Positions 25,046 to 34,384 of a stretch of DNA of 64,000 nucleotides are shown here, in pieces; the first letter of the stretch is position 1; each line of letters opens with the position of its first letter. Both the position numbers and the translations under genes were made by a program. Where the stretch lies: NCBI GenBank assembly GCA_963634825.1, contig CAVHCP010000003.1, forward strand, positions 26,930 through 90,929, written 5' to 3'. This DNA comes from Gallibacter sp963634825 (lineage in GTDB: Bacteria > Bacillota > Clostridia > Peptostreptococcales > Anaerovoracaceae). The notes beneath the pieces were generated by a model. The model searched no databases, had not been told where the DNA came from, and saw nothing but the letters and a program-made list of their open reading frames with translations.

Positions 25046-27712
25046 TCACTCTTCTGAATTGTCTGAATCGTCTGAATCGTTTAAATCGTCAGTTTCACCT
25101 TCGACGATTTCTTCAATTATGATCTCTTCGATGATAACCTCTTCCTCTTCTTTCTTCTTCTTAGTTTCTTCGTCCATCGAAGAATTAAAGCGCACGCCGG
25201 AGTCTGTTCCCTTTACAAAATATTCTCCGTCTTTTTTAATTACATCGCTTGGCTGAGATGCAAGCGAACCACTCATTCCTGCGACAGCATTTCTCATAAC
25301 TTTGCTCCATAGAGCGACTGCAGTATCGGAGGTTGTATTTAGTGGGACATTGACATCGTTACCGATCCAAATAGCAGCCGAATATTGTGGAGTAAATCCG
25401 CAGAACCAAATATCCATAGCATCAGAGGTTGTACCACTCTTGCCGGCAGTCTGTACGCCCGGAACCTGCCCGAGCTTACATATACCATTTGTTACTGTAG
25501 TTCTGAGTATATCCTGAGTTATAAAAGCGACGCTTTTATCCAAAACCTTGGTTTCATCAGGATCTGTTTTTAGGATTGTTTTACCGCTTTTATCTTCGAC
25601 TGTTGTATAAGATATCGTATCTACACGTGTGCCTTGATTTGCGATAGTACCATAAGCGGCGCTCATTTCGATAGGAGAGATGCCCTTTGTCATACCACCG
25701 AGAGCCAGTGCAGAAGCATTGTTATCATTTGCATCGCCGTCCTCAACAAGAGTGGTTATACCAAACTTCTTTAACTGCTTTATCGAATAAGAAGTGCCTA
25801 CTTGTCTGGAAACTCGAACAGCAACTGTATTGACAGAATTTTCTACTGCCTTACGCATAGTCATCTCGCCCTTATATCCGTTATAGAAGTTCTTTGGCCA
25901 ATCCTTGCCATTCATCTTTATAGGCGCATCGTTTATGCCACTGCTTGCAGTCCAGTAATCACCATAATATTTTGAATTTTCCTTGCTGTCATAATCCGTA
26001 AATGTCATAGGTGTATTTTTGTCTGCAGCATCCTTTCCCTGTTGCAAGGCCGCAGAATAAACAGCAAGAGGTTTTATCGACGAACCCGGCTGTCTTGGAT
26101 TGATAGCACGGTTGTAGAGCTTTCGACCAGTCGTATCACGCCCGCCGACCATTGCCTTGATACCGCCGGTCTTATAATCGGTTATAACCATTGCTGCTTG
26201 TGGCTGACGTGTGCTTGCACGGAGCGTATAACAGTTTTTGGAGACGGTATAATTATCGCCACTTTTCACAAAGAATCCATTATCTTGATTTTCTTTTGTG
26301 AAAAACGAGCTATCTATAATAAGGTTGCCATCGTCGTCAAAACTCTTATACTTTGCAGGTACATTTATGACGCCACCCTCTGTGCTGTAAATGACACCTT
26401 CCTTAAATTGATAAAAATCCTTAAATTCGATATTGTAATCCTTATCTCCGTTTGAAGTCGTCTTATAGAAGTTCAATCTTTTACCTTTTAGCAGCAGGAG
26501 ATTGCCATCGCTATCCTTTTTGTATTCGCCTTTTTTGAGAGTAAAAGTGCCATTGTCGTTAAAATAATTACTATATCTATATAGTATTATTTGCCCTTGG
26601 TCGCCCAATATATTTTTATTAGAATCATATTTGATACCGCCATTGCTTGGGAAATTGCTATTTACAGCAAAAGCGTCCTCGATAGCTTTTTGAGCCTGAG
26701 AATTTAAAGTTGTATGTATAGTAAGCCCGCCGGAATATATCTTTTCCTTTGCTTCCTGAGCAGTATAATTATATTTTTCCATCAAATCGGAAGTAACATC
26801 ATTTATCATATAATCTATAAAATATGATGTGGCGCTTGAAGCTTCGGTCGCCGAAACATCAAGCTTTTTTTTGAGATCTTCTTTGATAGCCTTGTTATAT
26901 TCGTCTTCAGTTATGTATTCCTGCTCCTTCATAAGCTTCAAAGTAGCTTCGCGTCTGTCCTTTGATGCGTCTCCATTATAATAATATATATAATCTGCAT
27001 TTTCGTATATGACAGTTTGATCCTTTGAAAGTCCGGCATCACCGGAGGAAGCGTCCTTTCTTTTTACAAGTGCATATGTATCAGGAGCCTTTGGCAGCGC
27101 AGCAAGTGCGGCACATTCGGTCAAATCAAGGTCCTTTGCGTCTGTGTTGAAATATGACTGCGCAGCCGATTGTACGCCGTAAGAATTGTTACCAAGATAT
27201 ATGGAGTTTAGATATGCTTCCATTATTTGTTTTTTAGAGAGGTGATTCTCTAATATTACAGTATAATATGCCTCGGAAATTTTTCGGCTGAGGGAACGCA
27301 CGCTTTTTGTTTCGGTAAGGTATACATTTCGAGCAAGCTGCTGAGTTATAGTGCTTGTACCGCTGATGTTACCTCCGGATGTCAGACCGTCCTTTATTGC
27401 ACCGAAAATTCGTGTAAAGTTAAAACCATGATGCTTCCAAAAGGTCTTGTCCTCGATAGCTACTACTGCATTTATAAGATCCTCGGGCATCTGGTCATAT
27501 GAAATATTTATTCGATTGCTACCGTCAAGGTAAATATTTTCTATAACTTCGCCCTCATCATCCAAAAGCACGGAGCTTTCGGGCAGATATTCGTAGATAT
27601 TAGACGGATCTATTTTAGGAGTGTTTGCTATTACAGTAAATGTATATATCCATAGAAATGCAAAAAGCACACACGCAAATCCAAGTATCCATTTTAAGAC
27701 TTTTTTAACCAT
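25046..27712 (-). CDS. ponA: Penicillin-binding protein 1A (bifunctional)
   Basis: Class A PBP, 888 aa. It has an N-terminal membrane span (about residues 7-28), a GT51 glycosyltransferase domain with catalytic Glu87 (VAIEDKTFWKHHG) and the STITQQLARN motif, and a transpeptidase domain with Ser544-x-x-Lys547 (SSIK), SVN and K758-S-G760. About 150 residues of charged sequence lie between the two domains. The C-terminal tail is an acidic low-complexity run of Asp, Glu and Ser built from GAC-GAT-TCA-type repeats. The start region is duplicated: GGTTATTTAT occurs twice just before ATG 27712. An extended -10 promoter lies upstream. Confidence 0.95.
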   Translation of the reverse strand: MVKKVLKWILGFACVLFAFLWIYTFTVIANTPKIDPSNIYEYLPESSVLLDDEGEVIENIYLDGSNRINISYDQMPEDLINAVVAIEDKTFWKHHGFNFTRIFGAIKDGLTSGGNISGTSTITQQLARNVYLTETKSVRSLSRKISEAYYTVILENHLSKKQIMEAYLNSIYLGNNSYGVQSAAQSYFNTDAKDLDLTECAALAALPKAPDTYALVKRKDASSGDAGLSKDQTVIYENADYIYYYNGDASKDRREATLKLMKEQEYITEDEYNKAIKEDLKKKLDVSATEASSATSYFIDYMINDVTSDLMEKYNYTAQEAKEKIYSGGLTIHTTLNSQAQKAIEDAFAVNSNFPSNGGIKYDSNKNILGDQGQIILYRYSNYFNDNGTFTLKKGEYKKDSDGNLLLLKGKRLNFYKTTSNGDKDYNIEFKDFYQFKEGVIYSTEGGVINVPAKYKSFDDDGNLIIDSSFFTKENQDNGFFVKSGDNYTVSKNCYTLRASTRQPQAAMVITDYKTGGIKAMVGGRDTTGRKLYNRAINPRQPGSSIKPLAVYSAALQQGKDAADKNTPMTFTDYDSKENSKYYGDYWTASSGINDAPIKMNGKDWPKNFYNGYKGEMTMRKAVENSVNTVAVRVSRQVGTSYSIKQLKKFGITTLVEDGDANDNNASALALGGMTKGISPIEMSAAYGTIANQGTRVDTISYTTVEDKSGKTILKTDPDETKVLDKSVAFITQDILRTTVTNGICKLGQVPGVQTAGKSGTTSDAMDIWFCGFTPQYSAAIWIGNDVNVPLNTTSDTAVALWSKVMRNAVAGMSGSLASQPSDVIKKDGEYFVKGTDSGVRFNSSMDEETKKKKEEEEVIIEEIIIEEIVEGETDDLNDSDDSDNSEE

Positions 27713-27762
27713 AAATAACCTTTTATAAATAACCCTTTCATATTTGCAAATAAATACTCTAC

Positions 27763-27791
27763 ATTATACCATAATTTTGGGGTTTTAAAGT
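27763..27791 (-). promoter_or_regulatory. PBP1A promoter (extended -10)
   Basis: On the minus strand TGG-TATAAT has its hexamer at 27768-27763. The -35 region (ACTTTA, 17 bp further up) is poor, as expected for an extended -10 promoter. Confidence 0.5.
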
Positions 27792-27835
27792 AGATATAAT
27801 TGTTAAAAAATAGCTGAATTTCAACATAACAGATA

Positions 27836-27864
27836 TTGACAGGAAATGTAAATAAATGTAAAAT
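27836..27864 (+). promoter_or_regulatory. comEC promoter
   Basis: TTGACA at 27836-27841 and TAAAAT at 27859-27864 with a 17-bp spacer lie 42 bp before the TTG start of comEC. Confidence 0.6.
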
Positions 27865-27906
27865 AAATAAAAGGAAATTTTTACTAAAAATAGACAGGAG
27901 AAAAAA

Positions 27907-30291
27907 TTGAGAAGACCACTGATGCTTCCTTTTATTTTTCTGTGTCTGGGGATTATCATCGGATTTTATTGTAAGGTCGAAGGATGGCTCGAAATCTTCG
28001 GCTGGTTTACTATTTTCTTTTTGTGTATAGCAATCGCGAGTGGATTAGTCGGCAAAAAGAAAAAAATAAAAAGGACATATTTTATATGGGTATTGATAGG
28101 CTTGCTTTTATTTTCTGTTCAGAGCGCAAAAATGTGCCAAGCAGATGAGCTTTTGGAAAAAAGAGTGGAGATTTTTGGCATATGTAAAAAGGTAAATGTT
28201 GATGAAGAAAAGGAAAAAGTGACACTGGTCATTGCGACAAAAAGCATACGGGAGGATGCTACTAAGCAGGAGGCGGAGCCTTTTGCTTTTGCAAATGGCA
28301 CTTTAAAAATCCAAGCACAATATTATAAGGAATTAAAAAATCCCGATGAACTTATAGGCAAAAAGATTAGTGCATATGGCATTCTCGATCAGGCGACGCA
28401 AAGAAGAAATCCAAAATGTTTTGATTATCGCTTATATTTGAAGAGCGTAGGGATATCATATGTGCTAAAGACAGATGCCATATTGCTGGACGAAAGTAAA
28501 AATGAATATGCTTCATTTTGGAATTTTTTGCTTGCTAAAGCCGGAAGTTGCAAAAAGTCATTTATAAATAGCATAAAACAAAGACTTGATATGGATAACG
28601 CAGGGCTTCTACGCGCGATGATGTTTGGCTCAAAGGAGGATATGTCAGACGAAACATATCAGGAATTCCAGCGAAATGGTACGGCACATATATTGGCTGT
28701 TTCGGGCATACATATGGGCATCATATACGGCCTTATTTCAAAGGTTTTCGCTGCGAGGAGAAATCGCATAAAAAATATATTTATAATGTTATTTCTTTTC
28801 TTTTATGCGATGATGGCAGAATTCACACCATCAATAACCCGCGCATTTTTGATGATTTGCACAAGCATATTCGCGAGATTATTAAATAAGAGATATGATC
28901 TCTTGAGCGGTGGCTTTTTGGCTGCGATGATTTTGCTATTTATAAATCCGTTTGTGCTTTTTAACAGCGGATTTCAAATGTCATTTTTGGCAATATTCGT
29001 GATAGCAGTTTCGCTCAATAAGCTCGAAGAGGTTGACATAAAAAAGTTTTATAAAAACACACTGATACCTGTGATAATAATACAGGGAGCGATGAGTATG
29101 TACACGGCATATAATTTCAATTATTTCTCGCTTACATCCTTTATAGCAAATATACCGGTTATATTTATTGCCTCACTTCTCATGCCACTAGGCATAATTT
29201 GTCTTGTCATAAATATTATATGCGGCGAAATCTTTATGCCGTGTGCCAAGGTGCTCGAGCTTGCTGTGCAAATATTGAAAAAATCAAACTCGTATACATA
29301 TATAAACGGCGCAGGGACGTTTGATGTTGTCAGCCCATCAATATTTGCAGTTGTTTTGTTTTATGCTTTGTTTTTTATGCTGACAAATGACGAGATGAGG
29401 ATACTTTTTATACGAAAAAAATTCAAAGCTGTCTTGAGCATTTTTTGTATAGCAATCGTATTTTGTACATTTATATCTATAGAATCAGATGACGGCTTTG
29501 CGGATACCGATATGATATTCATAGATGTGGGGCAAGGAAGCTGTATGCTCTTTAAAGGTGAGGACGGCAAAAATATTTTGATAGACGGCGGTGGCAATCC
29601 GGACTATGATGTGGGTCTAAAAACGCTGAAGCCTGCTTTTTTAAAAAACGGAGTAAAGAAGATAGACATAGCAATTGCAACGCATCTTGATAATGATCAT
29701 TATCTCGGAATAAAAAGCCTTGCAAACGAGGGTATGATAGATAAGATAGCCTTTTATGCGGGCAACAGCATAGAAAAAGAGAAGCTTGCAAGGCAGTGCG
29801 GTGTATCCGCAGACGATTTGCTCTTTTTGAAAAGAGGAGATGAGTTTTCGTTTGGAGGCGATATAAAAATAGAGGTGATAACACCTGATGGTAAAAGCAA
29901 AAGCGAATACAAAAGCGAAAAGAAAAATACTGACGAAAATGAGAGAAGTCTTGTGCTAAAGGTATATAAAGAGGATGTAAGCTTTTTGGTGACAGGAGAT
30001 ATAGGCAAAATAACGGAGCAAAAATTAAAAGGAAATTTGAAGGCAGATATCTTGCAGGTGGCACATCATGGCAGTAAGGGAAGCTCAAGCGATGAGTTTA
30101 TCGAAAGGGTAAATCCAAAAATTGCGGTTTTTCAAGCCGGCAAAAATAATAAATACGGTCATCCGGCGCCTGAAGTTATTGAAAAGTATCAAAATAAGTG
30201 TATAATCATAGAGAGAAGCGATTTGCAGGGAGCAATAGGCTTTAGGATAGATGGCGATAAATTTGAAGTAGTTACGACTGTCAAGACATAA
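27907..30291 (+). CDS. comEC: ComEC/Rec2 competence DNA channel
   Basis: Polytopic membrane protein that carries single-stranded DNA across the membrane during transformation. 794 aa: N-terminal spans plus a DUF4131/OB region (to about residue 215), the Competence domain with TAHILAVSGIHMGII and SITRAFLM, and a C-terminal metallo-beta-lactamase domain with ATHLDNDHY and VAHHGSKGSS. The start is TTG at 27907, preceded by GGAG at 27897-27900; the next in-frame ATG is too close to serve. It is followed 14 bp later by holA, a common pairing. comEA and the pilus genes are not in view, so competence is possible but not shown. Confidence 0.93.
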   Translation: MRRPLMLPFIFLCLGIIIGFYCKVEGWLEIFGWFTIFFLCIAIASGLVGKKKKIKRTYFIWVLIGLLLFSVQSAKMCQADELLEKRVEIFGICKKVNVDEEKEKVTLVIATKSIREDATKQEAEPFAFANGTLKIQAQYYKELKNPDELIGKKISAYGILDQATQRRNPKCFDYRLYLKSVGISYVLKTDAILLDESKNEYASFWNFLLAKAGSCKKSFINSIKQRLDMDNAGLLRAMMFGSKEDMSDETYQEFQRNGTAHILAVSGIHMGIIYGLISKVFAARRNRIKNIFIMLFLFFYAMMAEFTPSITRAFLMICTSIFARLLNKRYDLLSGGFLAAMILLFINPFVLFNSGFQMSFLAIFVIAVSLNKLEEVDIKKFYKNTLIPVIIIQGAMSMYTAYNFNYFSLTSFIANIPVIFIASLLMPLGIICLVINIICGEIFMPCAKVLELAVQILKKSNSYTYINGAGTFDVVSPSIFAVVLFYALFFMLTNDEMRILFIRKKFKAVLSIFCIAIVFCTFISIESDDGFADTDMIFIDVGQGSCMLFKGEDGKNILIDGGGNPDYDVGLKTLKPAFLKNGVKKIDIAIATHLDNDHYLGIKSLANEGMIDKIAFYAGNSIEKEKLARQCGVSADDLLFLKRGDEFSFGGDIKIEVITPDGKSKSEYKSEKKNTDENERSLVLKVYKEDVSFLVTGDIGKITEQKLKGNLKADILQVAHHGSKGSSSDEFIERVNPKIAVFQAGKNNKYGHPAPEVIEKYQNKCIIIERSDLQGAIGFRIDGDKFEVVTTVKT

Positions 30292-30305
30292 AGGGAAATC
30301 TGTAT

Positions 30306-31316
30306 ATGGCATATATGCGAGGCAAAAAAGAGCATGCATTCCAATCATTTCAAAGGGATTTAAAAGAGGACAACTTCAAAAGTCTTGTCCTTTTTTGTGG
30401 TGAGGAAACATATCTCACAGATTGGGCTATACAGAGCATCATATCAAAATACGTAAGGCAGGAAACAAAGCTACTTGATATGGATCTCGTCAATACAGAA
30501 GTAAGAACGCCGGATGATGTAATGACAAGTTGTGATACGCCACCGATGCTTTCCGAAAAAAAAGTGGTTATCATAAAAAATTGTGAAAATACATTTGCCA
30601 ATCAGCTTGAAGAATACGCAAGCACTATGCCAAGTAATACGCTGCTTTTGATTTCGTGTATGCAGGGGCAAAAATTCGATAAAAAGCTTCAAAAACACGC
30701 AAGCGTTTATGATTTTGAATCGCTTTATCAAAGCCAGCTACTCGGATTTATAGACAAAAGATTTAAAAAAGCAAATAAGGTTGCGACAAGGGCGATTATT
30801 ACAGAAATCGCACAGGAGAGCGGATATTTAAATAAGGATGTCGATTACAACCTATATAATTTAGAGGGCGACATAAAAAAAATCATTGCTTTGTCGGAAG
30901 GCGATGAGGTAACTGTCGATGATGTGAGAAACGGACTTTCGGACAATCTTGAGCATGGAGTTTTTTCGTTGATAGATGCCATAAGCAAAAATCAAAAGGA
31001 TAAAGCATTTGACCTCTTAAATCAGCTTTTAAAGAGCGGAGCTAAGGAGTTCAATTTACTTGGCCTTATCATCTCACAGATAGAAATAATGCTTCAGACA
31101 AAGGAGCTCGCGCTTGACGGCAAAAGTCTTGCACAGATGAAGACGGCGATAAATGTACACGAGTATCGCATAAAAAAATCACTTGATTTTGTAAGGCAAT
31201 TTACAGTCAATGATTTGAAAAGGATATTAAAAAACGCCTACCAGACGGACAGTCAAATAAAAACAGGCATTTTAGATGCACATCTTGCACTCGAGATGCT
31301 GATAGCACAGGTTTAG
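30306..31316 (+). CDS. holA: DNA polymerase III delta subunit
   Basis: Clamp-loader subunit that opens the beta clamp, 336 aa. N-terminal VLFCGEETYLTDWAIQSII, the middle SEKKVVIIKNCE and the C-terminal NLLGLIISQIEIMLQTK / ILDAHLALEMLIAQV regions follow the HolA pattern of Firmicutes. It follows comEC with a 14-bp gap and precedes nfnA by 42 bp. Confidence 0.92.
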   Translation: MAYMRGKKEHAFQSFQRDLKEDNFKSLVLFCGEETYLTDWAIQSIISKYVRQETKLLDMDLVNTEVRTPDDVMTSCDTPPMLSEKKVVIIKNCENTFANQLEEYASTMPSNTLLLISCMQGQKFDKKLQKHASVYDFESLYQSQLLGFIDKRFKKANKVATRAIITEIAQESGYLNKDVDYNLYNLEGDIKKIIALSEGDEVTVDDVRNGLSDNLEHGVFSLIDAISKNQKDKAFDLLNQLLKSGAKEFNLLGLIISQIEIMLQTKELALDGKSLAQMKTAINVHEYRIKKSLDFVRQFTVNDLKRILKNAYQTDSQIKTGILDAHLALEMLIAQV

Positions 31317-31358
31317 ATAATTGTAAATATTTTCAAACACAAGGAGGATATGGGGATA

Positions 31359-32249
31359 ATGTATAAAATCTTAGAGGCAAAAAAATTAGCAGACAACATA
31401 TATTTTATGGATGTCTTAGCACCTCGCGTAGCAAAGCACTGCAAGCCCGGTCAATTTATAATAGTAAAAATTGACGAAAAGGGCGAAAGAGTACCACTTA
31501 CAATATGCGACTATGATAAAGAAAAGGGAACTGTAAGCATAGTATTCCAGACAGTCGGAGCGTCTACAATGAAGATGGCAAGGCTAAAAAAAGGAGATGC
31601 CTTCAGGGATTTTACAGGACCACTTGGTTGCCCGTCCGAGCTTGTGGATGAGGATATAGCAGAGCTAAAAAAGAAAAACATACTTTTTATAGGAGGTGGC
31701 GTCGGTACAGCTCCTGTATATCCGCAGGTAAAATGGCTAAAGGAGCACGGAGTTGATGCAGATGTTATAATCGGTGCCAAAAATAAGGACCTTCTGATTT
31801 TAGAGGACGAAATGAGAGCCGTTGCAACAAATTATTATCCTTGTACAGATGACGGTTCATATGGTCATAGCGGTATGGTGACTTCAAAGCTTGAGGAGCT
31901 TGTCGAAAAGGATGGCAAAAAATATGACATATGTATAGCAATAGGTCCGATGATAATGATGAAATTTGCTTGCCTTACAACTAAAAAGCTCGGCATAAAA
32001 ACCATAGTCAGCCTAAATCCAATCATGGTTGACGGTACAGGAATGTGCGGAGCGTGCAGAGTTCATGTCGGAGATGAGATAAAATTTGCTTGCGTAGACG
32101 GTCCTGAGTTTGACGGACATCTCGTAGATTTTGACAAGGCAATGCAAAGACAGAGCATGTATAAAACGCAAGAAGGCAGAGAAAAGCTCAAGGTAGAAGA
32201 GGGCGACACTCATCATGGCGGTTGCGGATTTTGTGGAGGTGACAAATAA
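31359..32249 (+). CDS. nfnA: NfnA: NADH-dependent ferredoxin:NADP oxidoreductase, small subunit
   Basis: FAD/NAD-binding subunit of the bifurcating transhydrogenase (also annotated sulfide dehydrogenase beta). About 296 aa: ferredoxin-reductase fold with PGQFIIVKI and VPLTICDYD, the NAD-binding IGGGVGTAPVYPQ, and a [2Fe-2S] site in GMCGACRVHV and ACVDGPEF. ATG 31350 and ATG 31359 are both possible; AAGGAGG at 31341-31347 is 2 or 11 bp away, and I prefer 31359 because homologues begin MYKIL. The stop overlaps the nfnB start (TAATG). With NfnB it couples NADH and reduced ferredoxin oxidation to NADP+ reduction. Confidence 0.92.
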   Translation: MYKILEAKKLADNIYFMDVLAPRVAKHCKPGQFIIVKIDEKGERVPLTICDYDKEKGTVSIVFQTVGASTMKMARLKKGDAFRDFTGPLGCPSELVDEDIAELKKKNILFIGGGVGTAPVYPQVKWLKEHGVDADVIIGAKNKDLLILEDEMRAVATNYYPCTDDGSYGHSGMVTSKLEELVEKDGKKYDICIAIGPMIMMKFACLTTKKLGIKTIVSLNPIMVDGTGMCGACRVHVGDEIKFACVDGPEFDGHLVDFDKAMQRQSMYKTQEGREKLKVEEGDTHHGGCGFCGGDK

Positions 32250-33646
32250 TGGCAGATATGACAAAGAGGATACCGGTAAGAGAGCAGGAGCCAAAGAAGA
32301 GAGCAACAAACTTTGACGAAGTTTGTTATGGATATGACAAGGATGAAGCGATTACCGAAGCGGCAAGATGCCTAAATTGCAATAATGCAAAATGTATAGA
32401 AGGTTGTCCTGTATCTATAAATATTCCTGCATTTATACAAAAGGTAAAGGAAAATGATATAGAGGGCGCATATGATGTTATAAGCAAATCATCGGCATTT
32501 CCGGCTATATGTGGCAGAGTTTGCCCGCAGGAATCACAATGCGAAGCAAGATGTATAAGAGGTATCAAGGGGGATGCCGTTTCAATAGGCAAATTAGAGA
32601 GATTTGTTGCTGATTATGCACTTGCAAATGACATAAATCCTAAAAAAGCCGAAAAAACAAACGGTCACAAGGTTGCTGTCATCGGTTCGGGTCCGTCAGG
32701 GCTGACATGTGCGGGAGACCTTGCAAAGCTCGGATACGATGTTACTGTATTTGAAGCACTCCATGAGCTTGGCGGAGTACTCGTATATGGCATTCCCGAA
32801 TTTCGTTTGCCTAAGGAAAAGGTAGTAAAAAAGGAAATAGAAAAAGTACGCGGGCTTGGAGTCAAGTTTGAGACTAATGTCGTTATCGGCAAATCGACTA
32901 CAATAGATCAGCTCATAGAAGATGAGGGCTTTGAAGCTGTATTTATAGGCTCTGGCGCTGGATTGCCTATGTTTATGGGCATTCCCGGAGAAACAGCAAA
33001 TGGCGTATTTTCCGCAAATGAATATTTGACAAGAAGCAACCTCATGAAGGCCTTTGACGATTCGTACGATACGCCGATCGTTGCGGGCAAAAAGGTTGCA
33101 GTTGTCGGTGGCGGCAATGTAGCTATGGATGCGGCAAGGACAGCACTCAGATTGGGAGCTGATGTACATATAGTATATAGAAGAAGTGAAGCAGAGCTTC
33201 CGGCAAGAGTAGAGGAAGTACACCATGCAAAGGAAGAGGGCGTTATATTTGACCTTCTCAGAAATCCAAAGGAAATATTAGTAGACGAAAACGGTTGGGT
33301 ACGCGGTATGAAAGTCATAAAAATGGAGCTTGGCGAACCTGACGAATCGGGACGAAGGAGACCTGTAGAGGTACCCGGCTCAGAATATGAGATTGAGGTT
33401 GATACAGTTATAATGTCGCTTGGTACATCACCAAATCCACTGATTGCCTCGACAACAGGTGGTCTTGAAACAAATAAAAGAAAATGTATCGTCGCATCAG
33501 AGGAAGATGGCAAGACATCAAAGGAATGTGTATTTGCAGGCGGAGATGCCGTAACAGGTGCCGCAACCGTGATACTTGCGATGGAAGCAGGCAAGATAGG
33601 TGCAAAGGGTATAGATGAATTTTTAAAGTGTAGTTCGCACAACTAA
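32249..33646 (+). CDS. nfnB: NfnB: ferredoxin:NADP oxidoreductase, large subunit (GltD-like)
   Basis: 465 aa, glutamate-synthase-small-subunit fold. N-terminal Cys clusters (CLNCNNAKCIEGCP and CGRVCPQESQCEARC) hold two [4Fe-4S] centres. FAD motif VIGSGPSGLTCAGDLAKLG and NADPH motif VVGGGNVAMDAARTA follow, then the C-terminal FAGGDAVTGAATVILAMEAG. The pairing with NfnA, and the absence of a glutamate synthase large subunit, support Nfn over GltD. Its 3' end overlaps the convergent thiN gene by 24 bp. Confidence 0.93.
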   Translation: MADMTKRIPVREQEPKKRATNFDEVCYGYDKDEAITEAARCLNCNNAKCIEGCPVSINIPAFIQKVKENDIEGAYDVISKSSAFPAICGRVCPQESQCEARCIRGIKGDAVSIGKLERFVADYALANDINPKKAEKTNGHKVAVIGSGPSGLTCAGDLAKLGYDVTVFEALHELGGVLVYGIPEFRLPKEKVVKKEIEKVRGLGVKFETNVVIGKSTTIDQLIEDEGFEAVFIGSGAGLPMFMGIPGETANGVFSANEYLTRSNLMKAFDDSYDTPIVAGKKVAVVGGGNVAMDAARTALRLGADVHIVYRRSEAELPARVEEVHHAKEEGVIFDLLRNPKEILVDENGWVRGMKVIKMELGEPDESGRRRPVEVPGSEYEIEVDTVIMSLGTSPNPLIASTTGGLETNKRKCIVASEEDGKTSKECVFAGGDAVTGAATVILAMEAGKIGAKGIDEFLKCSSHN

Positions 33647-34240
33647 AAGGATACCGCTGTCAAAGGAAATTGTTATCTCATTTTCCAAAAACTCATTGCT
33701 TATGCAAAGAGGAAATTCGTTGTTGATATCCCTGTTAGATAAAGGGTAATAACCACCATTTATGGAAAGATTTGTAACAACATCTGAAAAAGCGAATGCC
33801 GAAAGCTTTGTTTGAGGGTTACCTGTATAAGTTTTTGTGCCGGGTAGCTGGACACATATGCTTTGGTTTGGATCAAGCATAACTATATCAAAGCCCCTCT
33901 TTGTATAATGTACAAGGCTTTGTATGTTGCCTATAGTATGATCGAGCCTGCCACCTATGCCACCGATGATAAAAATTTTGTTTGGATTTTTATCTGTGGC
34001 TATGTCAAGCGCAAGCTTTAAATCGGTATCGTCCTTTTCGACAGGTACCTGCACGATATTTGTATCGGTCGGAGCCTTGCCAAGAGAATCAAAATCACCG
34101 ACAGTTAGGTCGACGCTTATTTTAGCTTCTCTGGCAAATTTTAAACCGCCGTCTGCACATATTACAAAATCACAGGTGGTTTCCTGTATCAAGTTGAGTA
34201 TTTTACTTTTTTCGCCCTCGATATATGAGGTTATAATCAT
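33623..34240 (-). CDS. thiN: Thiamine pyrophosphokinase
   Basis: Converts thiamine to thiamine pyrophosphate. Family motifs: ICADGGLKFA near the N-terminus, VGDFDSLG, EKDDTDLKLAL and GGIGGRLDHTIGN. The open frame reaches 34291, but the predicted promoter (-10 at 34264-34259) puts the transcript start near 34252. The start is therefore ATG 34240 with GGAAAA as a weak ribosome site, giving 205 aa; ATG 34252 would be on a leaderless transcript. Its end overlaps nfnB on the other strand by 24 bp. Confidence 0.9.
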   Translation of the reverse strand: MIITSYIEGEKSKILNLIQETTCDFVICADGGLKFAREAKISVDLTVGDFDSLGKAPTDTNIVQVPVEKDDTDLKLALDIATDKNPNKIFIIGGIGGRLDHTIGNIQSLVHYTKRGFDIVMLDPNQSICVQLPGTKTYTGNPQTKLSAFAFSDVVTNLSINGGYYPLSNRDINNEFPLCISNEFLENEITISFDSGILLVVRTTL

Positions 34241-34258
34241 TATATTTTCCATAAGCAG

Positions 34259-34287
34259 ATTATAGTACAAAGAAAAATGAAATACAA
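34259..34287 (-). promoter_or_regulatory. thiN promoter
   Basis: On the minus strand, -35 TTGTAT at 34287-34282 and -10 TATAAT at 34264-34259 have a 17-bp spacer. Confidence 0.6.
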
Positions 34288-34384
34288 ACAAAATAAGGCT
34301 TATGATTAAATAATAGAAATACTTTTAAATCTATAAGAAAGGAAAATACAGCGATCAGATATATGTTTGCTGTAATGGTGAGAC

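Noticed and set aside
25025..25047. ATCAGTCGAY short tandem repeat between rsmE and PBP1A
   Set aside because: About two copies of 10 bp only; too short for CRISPR or an iteron array.
32908..33642. 244-aa open frame antisense to nfnB
   Set aside because: Mirror frame of a conserved gene with Ser/Pro-rich shadow composition and no start signal.
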